Shown in pieces: positions 15,889 to 24,643 of a stretch of 64,000 bases of DNA. The stretch lies in assembly GCF_902712915.1 (NCBI RefSeq), contig NZ_CACTIA010000005.1, forward strand, positions 1-64,000. The letters are read 5' to 3'. The position numbers were made by a program, and so were the translations under genes. Numbering within the stretch: the first letter of the stretch is position 1; every line of letters starts with the position of its first letter. Below the pieces are notes generated by a model. It saw nothing but the letters and a program-made list of their open reading frames with translations. It made no database searches and was not told the origin of the DNA. This DNA is from Acidiphilium sp. C61 (GTDB taxonomy: Bacteria; Pseudomonadota; Alphaproteobacteria; Acetobacterales; Acetobacteraceae).

Positions 15889-16192
15889 CGTGTTCATAGG
15901 GAACTTTTCGGACGGCGATGGCTGAGCCTTCTGGCCGAGTTGTTGCCTCAAAAATAGGTCGTGACGTGCGTTGATCTGTTGGTTCTTCCGGCGGTCACGA
16001 GGTCGCGGCATATAACACGTGAGAGCACTCGACCTGACCGGTCAAAACTATCTGTCAAGCTGAATTCATCCGCTGACCTGCAGGACGGTGCCGGTCAGAA
16101 CGTCCTGCAGCAGGCCGAGGCCTTGTCGGCGGCATGGGCTGCCTGCACACGCATACCTTATCGACCGATCAAGATCACGCTGATCATGTCGA
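15889..16192. other. intergenic region after dGTPase
   Basis: About 300 bp. The open frames here have no plausible product and overlap the small gene on the opposite strand. I see no repeat or RNA signature. Confidence 0.35.
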
Positions 16193-16405
16193 TTACCATG
16201 CGGATTTCAGCCGCGATGCTGCTTCCGCGCTCGCGCAGGCGACAAACACGGTCCAGATATCAGGCTGCGATTTGTCGACATCGAGAACACGCAGCTCGGG
16301 CGCATCTTCGGTCAGGCAGCTGAACCGATAATAGTCGGCAGGATCGAGTGTGATTTCTGCAACGTAAGGATGTGTGGGCGGGATTTTGCCTTGATAGTGG
16401 ATCAT
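16193..16405 (-). CDS. small conserved-looking hypothetical protein
   Basis: 70 residues, MIHYQGKIPPTHPYVAEITL...YYRFSCLTEDAPELRVLDVDKSQPDIWTVFVACAS. The amino-acid use is that of a real folded protein, and a GGAG lies about 10 bases before the ATG. No domain recognised. Whatever it does, it stands alone in the middle of the cargo region. Confidence 0.6.
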   Translation of the reverse strand: MIHYQGKIPPTHPYVAEITLDPADYYRFSCLTEDAPELRVLDVDKSQPDIWTVFVACASAEAASRLKSAW

Positions 16406-16893
16406 CGGAAGAACTCCATTTTGACGGGGTGACCTATTTAGCCGTCGTAATCAGCCGACTCCTTCCGCATAGGGCGCCTTTCAGATTGGACGTGACCATC
16501 GCCCTGTATTGGTAAACCTCGTTCGGGTCGCAAATGAGAGACCGGGGCACCGGGGCGACGACATGCCGATTCACGTCGATCCCTTTCGAGCGATCCGTGC
16601 AATTCCCGGATGCAGGCGCCGATGGCGTGGGCGCCTGCGCGACTACAAGCGGCGGCTGAGCGCGTGCGTGACGCCGGACAGGGTGCTTCCCACATTCGAC
16701 CTGCGGCAGTGTGTTACAGCGAATTTAGATCGAAGCAGATCCACGAGATATTGCGCGCGGAATGGGAGATGTGCGTTAATGATGCATCGGTCATTTGCCG
16801 ATGTCGGTCGAGAAGAACATTTTCGCCCGTCAGGCTCGCTGAGATTCGAGGCGGGTCAGTCCTTTTGAAAACTGTTTTTGAATTGAGAATTCT
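16406..16893. other. intergenic region before 16894 gene
   Basis: About 490 bp with no convincing gene; frames on both strands are arginine-rich shadows. The last 60 bp are AT-rich (TTTTGAAAACTGTTTTTG) and probably hold the promoter of the following gene. Confidence 0.35.
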
Positions 16894-17721
16894 ATGCACA
16901 ACGGTCACCCGACGGAACACGACCCCGTCAGCAGCTTCAATGCCATTGCAAGCAACATCATCCACACGGGCCTCAACCGCATCGAATCCGGGAATACGGA
17001 CGATCAGAAGCATGCTGGGTTGCCTCCGGCAAAGCCGATGATGTCCACGAAGGCGGCGCGAATTTACGAACGCGCTATGTGGCGCTGGAACACTGATCAT
17101 ACAGAGGCCGAGCGGTATCTACGCTCCGCAGCGATGTGTCTCTCTCCGCTGCAGTGCGAGACTATGTTTGAACACCTTCCTCCGCAACTTGTCGATACGT
17201 TCCGTGATTGGTTGGCGACCAAGGCTACCAAGGCCGCAAAGCGCGCGTGGAAACGGCAGCTCAGGAACGACCCCGATGCGAGGAAGGAACGCGAAGAGCA
17301 AGCAAAGCGGATTCGGGAAGCCGCCGCGGCGCAGTGGCAAGAGAAAGAAAGTTCTCGTCTCGCAGCGCTCTGCGCTGAAAAGGATGCACTTTTTGATGGC
17401 GATAGGCTGCTGTTTCTCGCCCGTCTGATGGCGTCGGACCGCAACAAAATCGCGACGGAATCGGAGCGGCATGCGACGATTCAACTTCGGAAGGCCTGTA
17501 TCTGGCCGTCTAAGACAATGGAATTGCTCGGTTGCACTGAGAAGGAACTTAATCGGTGGGACGCGGATGGACGCCTGCCGCACCGGTTCAAGCGGCCGCT
17601 TTACCGACACCGTCTGTTCTTGGCTCGGGTCTGGCACATCAACGACGTTGCAAATGCCGCAAGCAAAGTCTCAGAGTGGCGTCAGCAGGACGCCATGAAG
17701 CAGGCACAGAGGCGGCGCTAA
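16894..17721 (+). CDS. hypothetical protein with charged helices and possible C-terminal DNA-binding motif
   Basis: 275 residues. An N-terminal disordered part is followed by MSTKAARIYERAMWRWN, a long charged helical segment (KRAWKRQLRNDPDARKEREE, then QAKRIREAAAAQWQEKESSR) and a C-terminal stretch SKTMELLGCTEKELNRWDAD-GRLPHRFKR that looks like a MerR-like helix-turn-helix with a wing. No family recognised. It could be a DNA-binding cargo or replication accessory protein. No clear ribosome site before the ATG; the upstream sequence is AT-rich. It reads toward the nucleotidase gene, 67 bp away. Confidence 0.65.
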   Translation: MHNGHPTEHDPVSSFNAIASNIIHTGLNRIESGNTDDQKHAGLPPAKPMMSTKAARIYERAMWRWNTDHTEAERYLRSAAMCLSPLQCETMFEHLPPQLVDTFRDWLATKATKAAKRAWKRQLRNDPDARKEREEQAKRIREAAAAQWQEKESSRLAALCAEKDALFDGDRLLFLARLMASDRNKIATESERHATIQLRKACIWPSKTMELLGCTEKELNRWDADGRLPHRFKRPLYRHRLFLARVWHINDVANAASKVSEWRQQDAMKQAQRRR

Positions 17722-17788
17722 ACTCAACACTGTTGACGGCGCGGCGGGCATGAGTGTGATGGTGGGATGATGTGTATGGAGGACGGCA

Positions 17789-18751
17789 ATGACCACCTCA
17801 CCTGACGGCCAGCAGACCGTCGCGCTGCCGCTGGTTGTCGGTGTCTCCACGCGCGCCATGTTTGATCTCACTGAAGAGCACGACGTTTTCACCCAGCGGG
17901 GCGTCGAGGCATACGCTCAGTTGCAGCGCGAACGCGAGAGGGTGCCCCTGAAACCCGGCGCGGCCTTCGAGGTGACACGTCGGTTGCTTGCTCTGAACGC
18001 CGAGGGACCGGCGCCGATGGTAAAGGTGATCCTGCTGTCGCGAAATTCACCGGACCTGTCGCTGCGTGCCTTCAACTCGTTCGAGCACTACGAACTGAGT
18101 GTCCAGCACGGCAGTTTCACAAGCGGTCGCACGGTAGCCCCATTTGTCGCCGCGTGGGGTATCGACCTCTTTCTCTCGAACGCCGATGACGATGTTCAAT
18201 CGGCGATCACCGCTGGCACGGCCGCCGCCCGGCTTGGGCCTACTCCCGGAGCCGCGAGCGGAGAGGATGACCGTGCTCCCAAGGACGAGGTGCGGATCGC
18301 GCTGGACGGCGACGCCGTCCTGTTCAGCGAGGCGTCTGACCGGATTTACCGTGACCATGGGCTGAACCAGTTCCTAGAGCATGAGCGTGCGAACGCGCAT
18401 ATACCGATGGAGCGAGGACCATTCGGACGGACCTTTTTCCCGAAGCTCGCGCTGATCCGGCAAGCCTTCATGCGGGACGATGGAACCAGTCGGGTCCGGC
18501 TCTCGATTGTCACGGCCCGAAACGCACCTGCACATGAGCGTGTCATCCACACGCTCCGCGCTTGGGGCACGCCGGCCGACGAGGCTCATTTTGTCGGACG
18601 GCACGCGAAGGGACCTTTCCTGCGCGCCTGTAGGGCGCACATCTTCTTCGACGATCAGGAAACACACGTCGTCGGTGCGAGCGATTACGTGCCATCTGGG
18701 TTGGTGCCCGGGCCGCATTCGCCGGAGGACCCGGTCATTCCCGCCGGATAG
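17789..18751 (+). CDS. cytosolic 5'-nucleotidase (cN-I/IMP-GMP type family)
   Basis: 320 residues matching the 5'-nucleotidase family related to cytosolic nucleotidase I: VVGVSTRAMFDLTEEHDVF near the N-terminus, VILLSRNSPDLSLRAFNSFE, LFLSNADDDVQSAI, then RIALDGDAVLFSEASD with the aspartates of a HAD-like site, GPFGRTFFPKLALIRQAF, RLSIVTARNAPAHERVI and HIFFDDQETHV. Known reaction: dephosphorylation of (deoxy)nucleoside monophosphates. Being in the same cargo block as a dGTPase, it could finish the destruction of nucleotide pools; that link is inferred. The start ATG is 67 bp after the previous gene. Confidence 0.88.
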   Translation: MTTSPDGQQTVALPLVVGVSTRAMFDLTEEHDVFTQRGVEAYAQLQRERERVPLKPGAAFEVTRRLLALNAEGPAPMVKVILLSRNSPDLSLRAFNSFEHYELSVQHGSFTSGRTVAPFVAAWGIDLFLSNADDDVQSAITAGTAAARLGPTPGAASGEDDRAPKDEVRIALDGDAVLFSEASDRIYRDHGLNQFLEHERANAHIPMERGPFGRTFFPKLALIRQAFMRDDGTSRVRLSIVTARNAPAHERVIHTLRAWGTPADEAHFVGRHAKGPFLRACRAHIFFDDQETHVVGASDYVPSGLVPGPHSPEDPVIPAG

Positions 18752-18890
18752 GTTGGATCGTCAAAAAGATGAAATGCGGAAGCGGCTGTCGCCAGCGAAC
18801 CCACTCGCGTTGATCGGGTCCAAGACAAGGCGCGATAGCGTATGCCGCCATCGAAGGATCTGCCGATAATCACGCGTGCGCGTGCGCCGC

Positions 18891-19802
18891 TCATACGTAA
18901 GGTGCGAGCGCGTCCTCGGTGTCAGCGAACACCTGTCTCTCACTCCCGCGTACAACCCTTTGATTCAATCGCATCACGACATCTTCAGTCACCGGCCGCT
19001 CAGCGATCCGGGTCGGCAGTTTTACGTCATCGAGCAGGAGCGCATATCTCGATGAGACAGGATAGTAGAGCGCCAGATGACCCGGCGGAGCATCGTCCAT
19101 CTCGCCACCGAGAAGGTTCACGGTAGGTTGATCGCCGGCGATGAAAGACATGGACGTCTTGTTTTCCAAGAGAGCAAGCGGCCGTATCTTTCGCTGGGCG
19201 AACAGGGTCAAACCGACATTGGCCGCGAGAATGTGGGAAATGACGTTCCAGCATCGTTCCATATCCGCGGGAAGGTTGAGGGTGGCGCATCGCGCGAGAA
19301 CGCGGCGCCGTAGTGCGGCCGTCCTAAAATGCTGCAAGCATATGAAGTGCGAAATTAGGATGGCATTGCCATCATCGTCGTAGAAACAGAGGTCCCCTTT
19401 CCGAGCCGCCTTGATCAGTGGCGCCGCGCGTGTCTCAAGCACCGAGTGGTAATCTTCTTCGGCATTGTGGACCTGTTCGTCCAAGAGGGCGACAAGCTGA
19501 GGGTTGGCCGAGGCCTGCGCTTCGGTCAACGCTTCCCTGAGTATGGCCCAAACGGATAATCTCCGCAGCGTGTCTTCGTGCAGGTCCCGAGACTCCGGTG
19601 GCGAATGCTCGATCCAGAATGTCCGGATGAACGCGATTTCCGACGGTGTCAGAGCATGCAGCTTGTAGAAGTCCCTCTGGACCGCAACGTCGTTGACGTT
19701 CGCAGAACGGATACGATTGTCCTGAAGCACCATAAGTCGATCTTTCGTCGCCCATGCGCGAAGATATGCTTTCCAGACGTGGTGGTGGCGGCGCTTCTTC
19801 AT
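18891..19802 (-). CDS. DUF4238 family protein
   Basis: About 303 residues from MKKRRHHHVWKAYLRAWATK, the characteristic histidine-rich opening of DUF4238 proteins, with the later block SFIAGDQPTVNLLGG and ALYYPVSSRYALLL. DUF4238 has no settled biochemical role, but members are common in mobile and defence islands. An in-frame GTG at 19835 would add 11 residues; I prefer the ATG at 19802 because the conserved block starts there. It is read opposite to the nucleotidase, and its 3' end lies 139 bp from it. Confidence 0.8.
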   Translation of the reverse strand: MKKRRHHHVWKAYLRAWATKDRLMVLQDNRIRSANVNDVAVQRDFYKLHALTPSEIAFIRTFWIEHSPPESRDLHEDTLRRLSVWAILREALTEAQASANPQLVALLDEQVHNAEEDYHSVLETRAAPLIKAARKGDLCFYDDDGNAILISHFICLQHFRTAALRRRVLARCATLNLPADMERCWNVISHILAANVGLTLFAQRKIRPLALLENKTSMSFIAGDQPTVNLLGGEMDDAPPGHLALYYPVSSRYALLLDDVKLPTRIAERPVTEDVVMRLNQRVVRGSERQVFADTEDALAPYV

Positions 19803-19880
19803 CAGTCCGACGTTACAAGAACAGGGTTCATCCACCGCAGTCGGGAGCTACGACCCACTCAGCAATGATGTGGTCGTCCA

Positions 19881-20447
19881 CTAAAATAAGCTTGAAACCG
19901 TGCGCCAGAGATGATCGAAGGCGCGGAGCAAGTCGTCGCCGCGTACAACGAAGCGACAAAGCAGGCTAAGCAGCACGATGGTCGTCTGTCGGCGATACCA
20001 ACGTCGCGCCGCTTCAATTCCATCCACTGACTCGCGTCGTACGAACTCTTCGTCGAGGTCGCCAAGCATCCCTTCACCAGTGCGCGGCGCGAGAACATTG
20101 ACCAGCATGGCGACCACTTTGTACGGTCTGACGAACGTCGCATCGGTTTCGGTTGTGTTGCTACTGTTGCGGGCCGCAAGCATCAAGCGCTCTGTGTCTT
20201 TGACATATTGCTCAAAATCAGAGATCGCTTCGGAACCTTTGACTATTGCCTCGCACCGTTTTCGAAGCACAGCCTTCTCAGGGCGCCTCATGATCCGCGG
20301 AAGCGGAAACGGCAATATGGCATTTGCGCCGAACTCGACCACAAACCCTCGCTCAATGCTATCAAGGGCCTTCAACACGGCTCGCGTCGTTTCGTTATCG
20401 ATACTTCTCTTCTCAGTATTTTCCTGCTCGACTATGCCAACACTCAT
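19881..20447 (-). CDS. hypothetical protein with GDLDEEF/ARRWYRRQ signature, PadR partner
   Basis: 188 residues. The C-terminal part reads MLGDLDEEFVRRESVDGIEAARRWYRRQTTIVLLSLL, split here by its motifs GDLDEEF and ARRWYRRQ; this signature is known from the N-terminal prefix of MacB-like permeases that sit next to PadR genes. Here no permease follows, only a short hydrophobic end. It starts within a few bases of the PadR stop codon, so the two genes form an operon. A role in membrane signalling with PadR is possible but unproven. Confidence 0.65.
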   Translation of the reverse strand: MSVGIVEQENTEKRSIDNETTRAVLKALDSIERGFVVEFGANAILPFPLPRIMRRPEKAVLRKRCEAIVKGSEAISDFEQYVKDTERLMLAARNSSNTTETDATFVRPYKVVAMLVNVLAPRTGEGMLGDLDEEFVRRESVDGIEAARRWYRRQTTIVLLSLLCRFVVRGDDLLRAFDHLWRTVSSLF

Positions 20448-20450
20448 TGA

Positions 20451-20777
20451 TCACGCCCCTGCGAACGCGCCGTCGGCCCCCAATAGATGACGCAGGTGTT
20501 CTTCCGTTTGATGGACTGCTTCTCGTCCGGCGGTCTCGATTCTATAAAAGCGCTTCCGCCGTCCGCCGCGTTCGGCGGTCGCTTCTCCCCACCATGATGA
20601 AACGAGCCCCTTGCGTTCCATTCGGTCAAGGGTCGTATACAACGCTCCAATACTCGCATCGTGACCAGTCCTCTCCGAGATTCGGTCCAACAACGTGACG
20701 CCGTAAGCGTCCTCTGGCTGCTGGATCAATGTCCTGAGTACAGTAAGTTCAAAAGTTCCAAGGGTTCTACGTGGCAT
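20451..20777 (-). CDS. PadR-family transcriptional regulator
   Basis: 108 residues: TLGTFELTVLRTLIQQPEDA-YGVTLLDRISERTGHDASIGALYTTLDRMERKGLVSSWWGEATAERGGRRKRFYRIETAGREAV (broken here at its first hyphen for length: the winged helix occupies roughly 5-85). GALYTTLDRMERKGL and GGRRKRFYRI are standard PadR positions. PadR proteins are dimeric repressors, commonly autoregulated. A tandem 16-bp repeat lies 15 bp upstream of the start codon and could be its operator. It is first gene of the operon with 19881-20447. Confidence 0.9.
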   Translation of the reverse strand: MPRRTLGTFELTVLRTLIQQPEDAYGVTLLDRISERTGHDASIGALYTTLDRMERKGLVSSWWGEATAERGGRRKRFYRIETAGREAVHQTEEHLRHLLGADGAFAGA

Positions 20778-20791
20778 TTCTGTTTTGCGAA

Positions 20792-20866
20792 TGTGTCTGC
20801 GAGGGAGTGTGTCTGCGAGGGAGTGTGTCTGCGAGGGAGTGTGTCTGCGAGGGAGTGTGTCTGCGA
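20792..20866 (-). repeat. 16-bp tandem repeat upstream of padR
   Basis: Four perfect copies of TGTGTCTGCGAGGGAG (20792-20855) followed by a partial fifth (TGTGTCTGCGA, 20856-20866). It lies 15-89 bp upstream of the PadR start codon, in the expected promoter or leader. Copy number of such an array can change by slippage or recombination, altering spacing or operator number. Confidence 0.9.
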
Positions 20867-21435
20867 AAGGTCCAATGAGCTTCGTGACAATGTTTTTTAC
20901 ACTTTGTAGTAGATATCATCTGTAGCGATGCCGTGCAAGCAAAATGTTTGATCAGCGGGCAGTTTTCAACGGATCAACCACCGCGGCGACGAAGTTCTTT
21001 CACCGCGACACCCTTTATTATGTTTTCCCACAGCCGCCCCGCCGAGTATCGCCGGCAACCCCTTCGACCTGTGCCGCTCTCGGGGCAGCATCCCTCGACC
21101 CATTTCTCACAGCTTCTACCGCATGCCTCTGAGCGGCCCGTCTGTATAGAGACGGCCCTTTGAATTGTTCGGTGATCCACCCGGCGATCTCGGGTGCCGG
21201 TGTGAGCATGGACGGTCGGTGGCGCGGTGTGGTGCTTGTAGGACGACCGTCATGACGAGCGGGGATCGTGATGAGCGGTGCCAGTGATGCTCTCCGCGAC
21301 AATCAGTGTAGACGGGACGGTGGAGCTTGATGGTGCGGGTCGGTGACCGTCTCCGTGGTGACCGGTACGCCGGACGTACCCGCCGTGACCAACCTGAGCC
21401 CGTTCATCGTCGTCATCCTCTGACCGTGCTCGCCT
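20867..21435. other. non-coding end of the large unique region
   Basis: About 570 bp with no convincing gene. The last 230 bp are rich in GGTGACCGTC/GACGGT-like words (for example GTCGGTGACCGTCTCCGTGG near 21340), recalling the iteron-like region of arm A, but I cannot align clear copies. The unique region ends at 21435. Confidence 0.35.
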
Positions 21436-21580
21436 AAACGGTGGTTTTCGGGTCAACGCGTTATGTCTCCGAAAACCGTATCCGAAAACTGCAGAAAAAA
21501 GCTGACAGATTGTCGCGCTATCATATCCTGAAACTGGTCGTCCGAGAACGGACGGCGTGGATGAGTTTCGGGAGAACAGG

Positions 21581-22159
21581 ATGCTTATCGGTTACGCTCG
21601 CGTCTCGACGGGTGACCAGAACCACGACCTGCAGCACGACGCCCTTCGCGCGGCCGGGTGCGACCGCATCTGGACTGAGACGGCGAGCGGGGCACGGACG
21701 GACCGACCGCAGCTGACCGCGCTGCTCGACGCGGCACGAGCCGGTGACACGCTGGTGGTCTGGCGGCTCGACCGGCTCGGTCGGTCGTTGCAGCATCTGA
21801 TCAAAGTGGCCGAGGACCTCAAGCAGCGAGAGATCGCGCTTCGCAGCTTGACCGAAGGGATCGACACGACGACGACGGCAGGCCGGTTTGTCTACTCCCT
21901 TCTCGGGGCGTTGGCGCAGATGGAACGCGAGGTGTTGGTCGAGCGCACGCAAGCCGGCTTGGCAGCGGCGGCAGCGCGAGGCCGAAAGGGCGGTCGTCCG
22001 CGCGCGCTCGACGACGGCAAGGTCCGCGCGGCGCAGGCGATGCTTGCGGCGGGAACTCTCAGCGGCGCCGAGATCGCCAAACAACTCGGCGTCGCGCCAT
22101 CGACGCTGTATCGGACTATCCCCGGCGGACGGCGCGCTGTGCTGGATCACGCAGCATGA
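21581..22159 (+). CDS. serine recombinase (Tn3-type resolvase/invertase), copy 2
   Basis: Identical in sequence to the copy at 13543-14121 and read in the opposite direction. The start MLIGYARVST is chosen as for copy 1. Both copies look intact, so dosage is doubled while the element is integrated. Confidence 0.92.
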   Translation: MLIGYARVSTGDQNHDLQHDALRAAGCDRIWTETASGARTDRPQLTALLDAARAGDTLVVWRLDRLGRSLQHLIKVAEDLKQREIALRSLTEGIDTTTTAGRFVYSLLGALAQMEREVLVERTQAGLAAAAARGRKGGRPRALDDGKVRAAQAMLAAGTLSGAEIAKQLGVAPSTLYRTIPGGRRAVLDHAA

Positions 22160-22485
22160 ACGACCGGGAAAATGGTTTTGACGACCCCGGCGAAGATCGT
22201 GATCAACCGGATCACCCGGTCAAATCGTCGCGCTACACAGCCGATCAGATCGAAGACATGCAGGACGTCGCCGCTGTTCTCGGCCTCGATCTGTCGTTCG
22301 ATCCCCCCGGCGACATCAAACCCAATCTCTTCACCGACATCCTAGAGACGATGACGCCAGCGGAATACGACCGCCATCTCGACGAGATGGCCGCGCTCCT
22401 GCGAGCCGCCATTTCGGCAGCATGGGACCGAGAAGCGAAAAGACAAAAGCGGTTGCAGAAGAAGCGGAAGCGTCGTCGCCAGTGA
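22156..22485 (+). CDS. small acidic resolvase-associated protein, copy 2
   Basis: Identical to 13217-13546; the ATG overlaps the resolvase stop. Confidence 0.7.
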   Translation: MNDRENGFDDPGEDRDQPDHPVKSSRYTADQIEDMQDVAAVLGLDLSFDPPGDIKPNLFTDILETMTPAEYDRHLDEMAALLRAAISAAWDREAKRQKRLQKKRKRRRQ

Positions 22486-22531
22486 TCGACCGGGCCGATG
22501 CCGCAGGTTCCGGGGGGCCTCGAAACCGACC

Positions 22532-23221
22532 TCAAGAGTGATGATCGGGACCAAGTAGTCGCAGCCGGCGAATCATCTCGGCACTGTCGATCACACCGCT
22601 CCAGCGGGCTAGCAGCGGTTCCCTATTGGCGCGAATCCATGAGACGGCAGCGGCCTCGTAGGCCGGGTCCAGCGGACCCACGATGAGATGTGGTTCGGGC
22701 TGGACACCAAGGATCGCGGCGTTCGTCGCGTCCATTTGTTCGCTTGGAGAAGTCGCCACGAGCACGACCGCCCGCTGATCGGTCGACAGCATCGTCGGCA
22801 GCCAAATCGTGACCGGCAGGCCAGTAGACGACGGAAACAGGACGGCTGTCGTCCAAAAGTCGGCGTCCTCCTCCCGCCATCTATCATTGTGTTGGACGTA
22901 GATCGCTTCTGCGATGGCGAGCAGTTCCGGGCTGTCGTTGATGGCGCTGTCGTCCAAGAAACCTAGGTGTGGCGACGAGGGGCTCACCGTCTGCGAGATC
23001 GCCGCGGCAACCTCTTTGAAATCCAGACCGTCTTTTTTGAATCTCTCAACAAACGCCCACGCGATTGGCAAATCCGCGAGAGGAACGTGGCCGCCGTCCG
23101 CGAGCCTGAGCACAAGCTGCAGCTCGTACGACGTGAAGGTCAGTTCTGCACCGCGCCATGGGATGCGGTGTTCGACATGGACAATCCCATACACGCTGTC
23201 CGTGCTCGTCGTCGCCTCCAT
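22532..23221 (-). CDS. hypothetical protein coupled to integrase, copy 2
   Basis: Identical to 12481-13170, starting at the ATG that overlaps the integrase stop. Confidence 0.7.
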   Translation of the reverse strand: MEATTSTDSVYGIVHVEHRIPWRGAELTFTSYELQLVLRLADGGHVPLADLPIAWAFVERFKKDGLDFKEVAAAISQTVSPSSPHLGFLDDSAINDSPELLAIAEAIYVQHNDRWREEDADFWTTAVLFPSSTGLPVTIWLPTMLSTDQRAVVLVATSPSEQMDATNAAILGVQPEPHLIVGPLDPAYEAAAVSWIRANREPLLARWSGVIDSAEMIRRLRLLGPDHHS

Positions 23222-24441
23222 CAGGGTGCCGGATCGCTGCGCATCAGTGTGACGATCCGCGTCGCCACGGTATCGGCGGCGGCGATCAACGTCGTGTCGG
23301 CGACGTGGATGTAGCGCCGTGTCACAGTATGGCCCCGGTGCCCGAGCAGCGAGCCGATGGTCGCATCGGGCAGCCCGAGATCGGCGGCGACGCTGGCGTA
23401 CGAGTGGCGCAGCACGTGCGGCGTCACGTCGCGTGGTAGCCCCGCGGCACGATAGACGACCCGCTCCCATACGCGTCGAAAATTGGCTATCGGCGCATCC
23501 CCGCCGGCCGACTTGAAGACGAATTCACCCGGCGCCATCGCCTCTATCATCTGACACGCAGTCGTGCACAGCGGTCGCATCGACGCGCCGGTCTTGGTCG
23601 CGGCAAGTCGAGCGGTTGATCGCGCCACGTCGATCTCCGCGTATCGCAGCCCGAGAACCTCGCCGCGCCGCCAGCCCGTGAGCGCGAGGAAACGGATCGC
23701 GGCGAGTGCAGGCGGCCATTCGCCCCCGGCCTCGGCCACATCCAGCGCAGTGCCGAGCGCACGGTATTCGGCGTCATCGAGCCGGCGCTCGCGGCGGCCG
23801 TCAGCCGGCTTGATCACCAGCCGGCAGGGATTGTCCTCGCGGAGCCCGCGCCGTACGGCGTACGTCATGATGGCTCCGAGCAGCCCCATCGTCCGGCTCG
23901 CGGCACCGCGTCCACCACGGACGTGCGACACGGCACGGAGCCTATCGAGCTTGACCCGTTTGTGCGTTTTGCCCGCGATGATGTCGATCATCATGCGCTC
24001 GATGTCCTGCCGCGAGATCGAGGCGACCGGCAGGTGGCCGACCAGAGGACGAATATGTGCGTCGACGCGGCAGTGGTCGGTCGCGATGGTGCTCGCGCTC
24101 TTTGCGACCCCGCGCCGCGTCAGTATCCGGCCGGCCGCGGCATCAGCGAGATACTCGTCACAGAGGTCCGCCATCGAAATCACCTGATGCTCGATCTGGC
24201 GCTCGCCGCTCGGGTCACCGCCATCGATCACGATCCGTAACAGCCTGATCGCCTCGGCCCTCGCCTCGTCCGGTGTCCATGGCGATCCATGACGGCCTAT
24301 CGTGTAGGTCCGCTGCCGACCTTCCTTTGTTCGATATCGAAAAACATAGGTCGGCCGTCCACGCTGCCGGCGCGCACCGAAACCAATGACCATGGTGTCC
24401 CACACGGTCTCGCCGACTTTGAGCCCCTCGACGATCCGCAA
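23221..24441 (-). CDS. tyrosine integrase, copy 2
   Basis: Identical to the integrase at 11261-12481. This copy lies about 160 bp inside the right att core (24599), the standard position for the integrase of a tRNA-inserted island, and would drive excision through the outer att sites. Confidence 0.93.
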   Translation of the reverse strand: MRIVEGLKVGETVWDTMVIGFGARRQRGRPTYVFRYRTKEGRQRTYTIGRHGSPWTPDEARAEAIRLLRIVIDGGDPSGERQIEHQVISMADLCDEYLADAAAGRILTRRGVAKSASTIATDHCRVDAHIRPLVGHLPVASISRQDIERMMIDIIAGKTHKRVKLDRLRAVSHVRGGRGAASRTMGLLGAIMTYAVRRGLREDNPCRLVIKPADGRRERRLDDAEYRALGTALDVAEAGGEWPPALAAIRFLALTGWRRGEVLGLRYAEIDVARSTARLAATKTGASMRPLCTTACQMIEAMAPGEFVFKSAGGDAPIANFRRVWERVVYRAAGLPRDVTPHVLRHSYASVAADLGLPDATIGSLLGHRGHTVTRRYIHVADTTLIAAADTVATRIVTLMRSDPAP

Positions 24442-24515
24442 TCCAATCCGTGCGCCCAGCTTCCGTACCCCTTCGGTAGCTGGTTCTCACGGATCGGCGA
24501 TTTGTCTACTGAAAT

Positions 24516-24535
24516 CAGCGAGCATACAGCGAGCA
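24516..24535 (+). promoter_or_regulatory. integrase arm-type site pair (right end)
   Basis: CAGCGAGCA at 24516-24524 and 24527-24535, 11 bp apart, 63 bp before the right att core; mirror of 11167-11186. Confidence 0.5.
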
Positions 24536-24598
24536 GCAGGTGCCAAAACGCATCGCGTCCTCACCCAAAATCACGAGGATTCCCCTTCCGTCACGACG

Positions 24599-24643
24599 TT
24601 GACATGGCAGGGGTCACAGGTTCAATCCCTGTCGCGCCCACCA
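24599..24643 (+). other. attR core (att3) of the genomic island
   Basis: Direct repeat of 1559-1603, the 3' part of tRNA-Val without the 5' half, so it is not a tRNA gene. It marks the right end of the island; the original chromosome continues from 24644. Confidence 0.93.

Larger units (their letters stand above)
21436..24643 (-). repeat. inverted repeat arm B (right copy, 3,208 bp)
   Basis: Mirror of 11059-14266, ending in the right att core. With arm A at 1559-4090 it reconstitutes the second 5,695-bp repeat unit once the island is circularised. Confidence 0.95.

Noticed and set aside
15961..16323. Protein-coding gene of 120 codons
   Set aside because: Composition (Arg/Ser/Ala rich, low-complexity) looks like a shadow, and it overlaps the better-looking 70-residue gene on the other strand.
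20792..20866. CRISPR-like repeat array
   Set aside because: Units are 16 bp and directly abutting, with no spacers and no cas genes; it is a simple tandem repeat.
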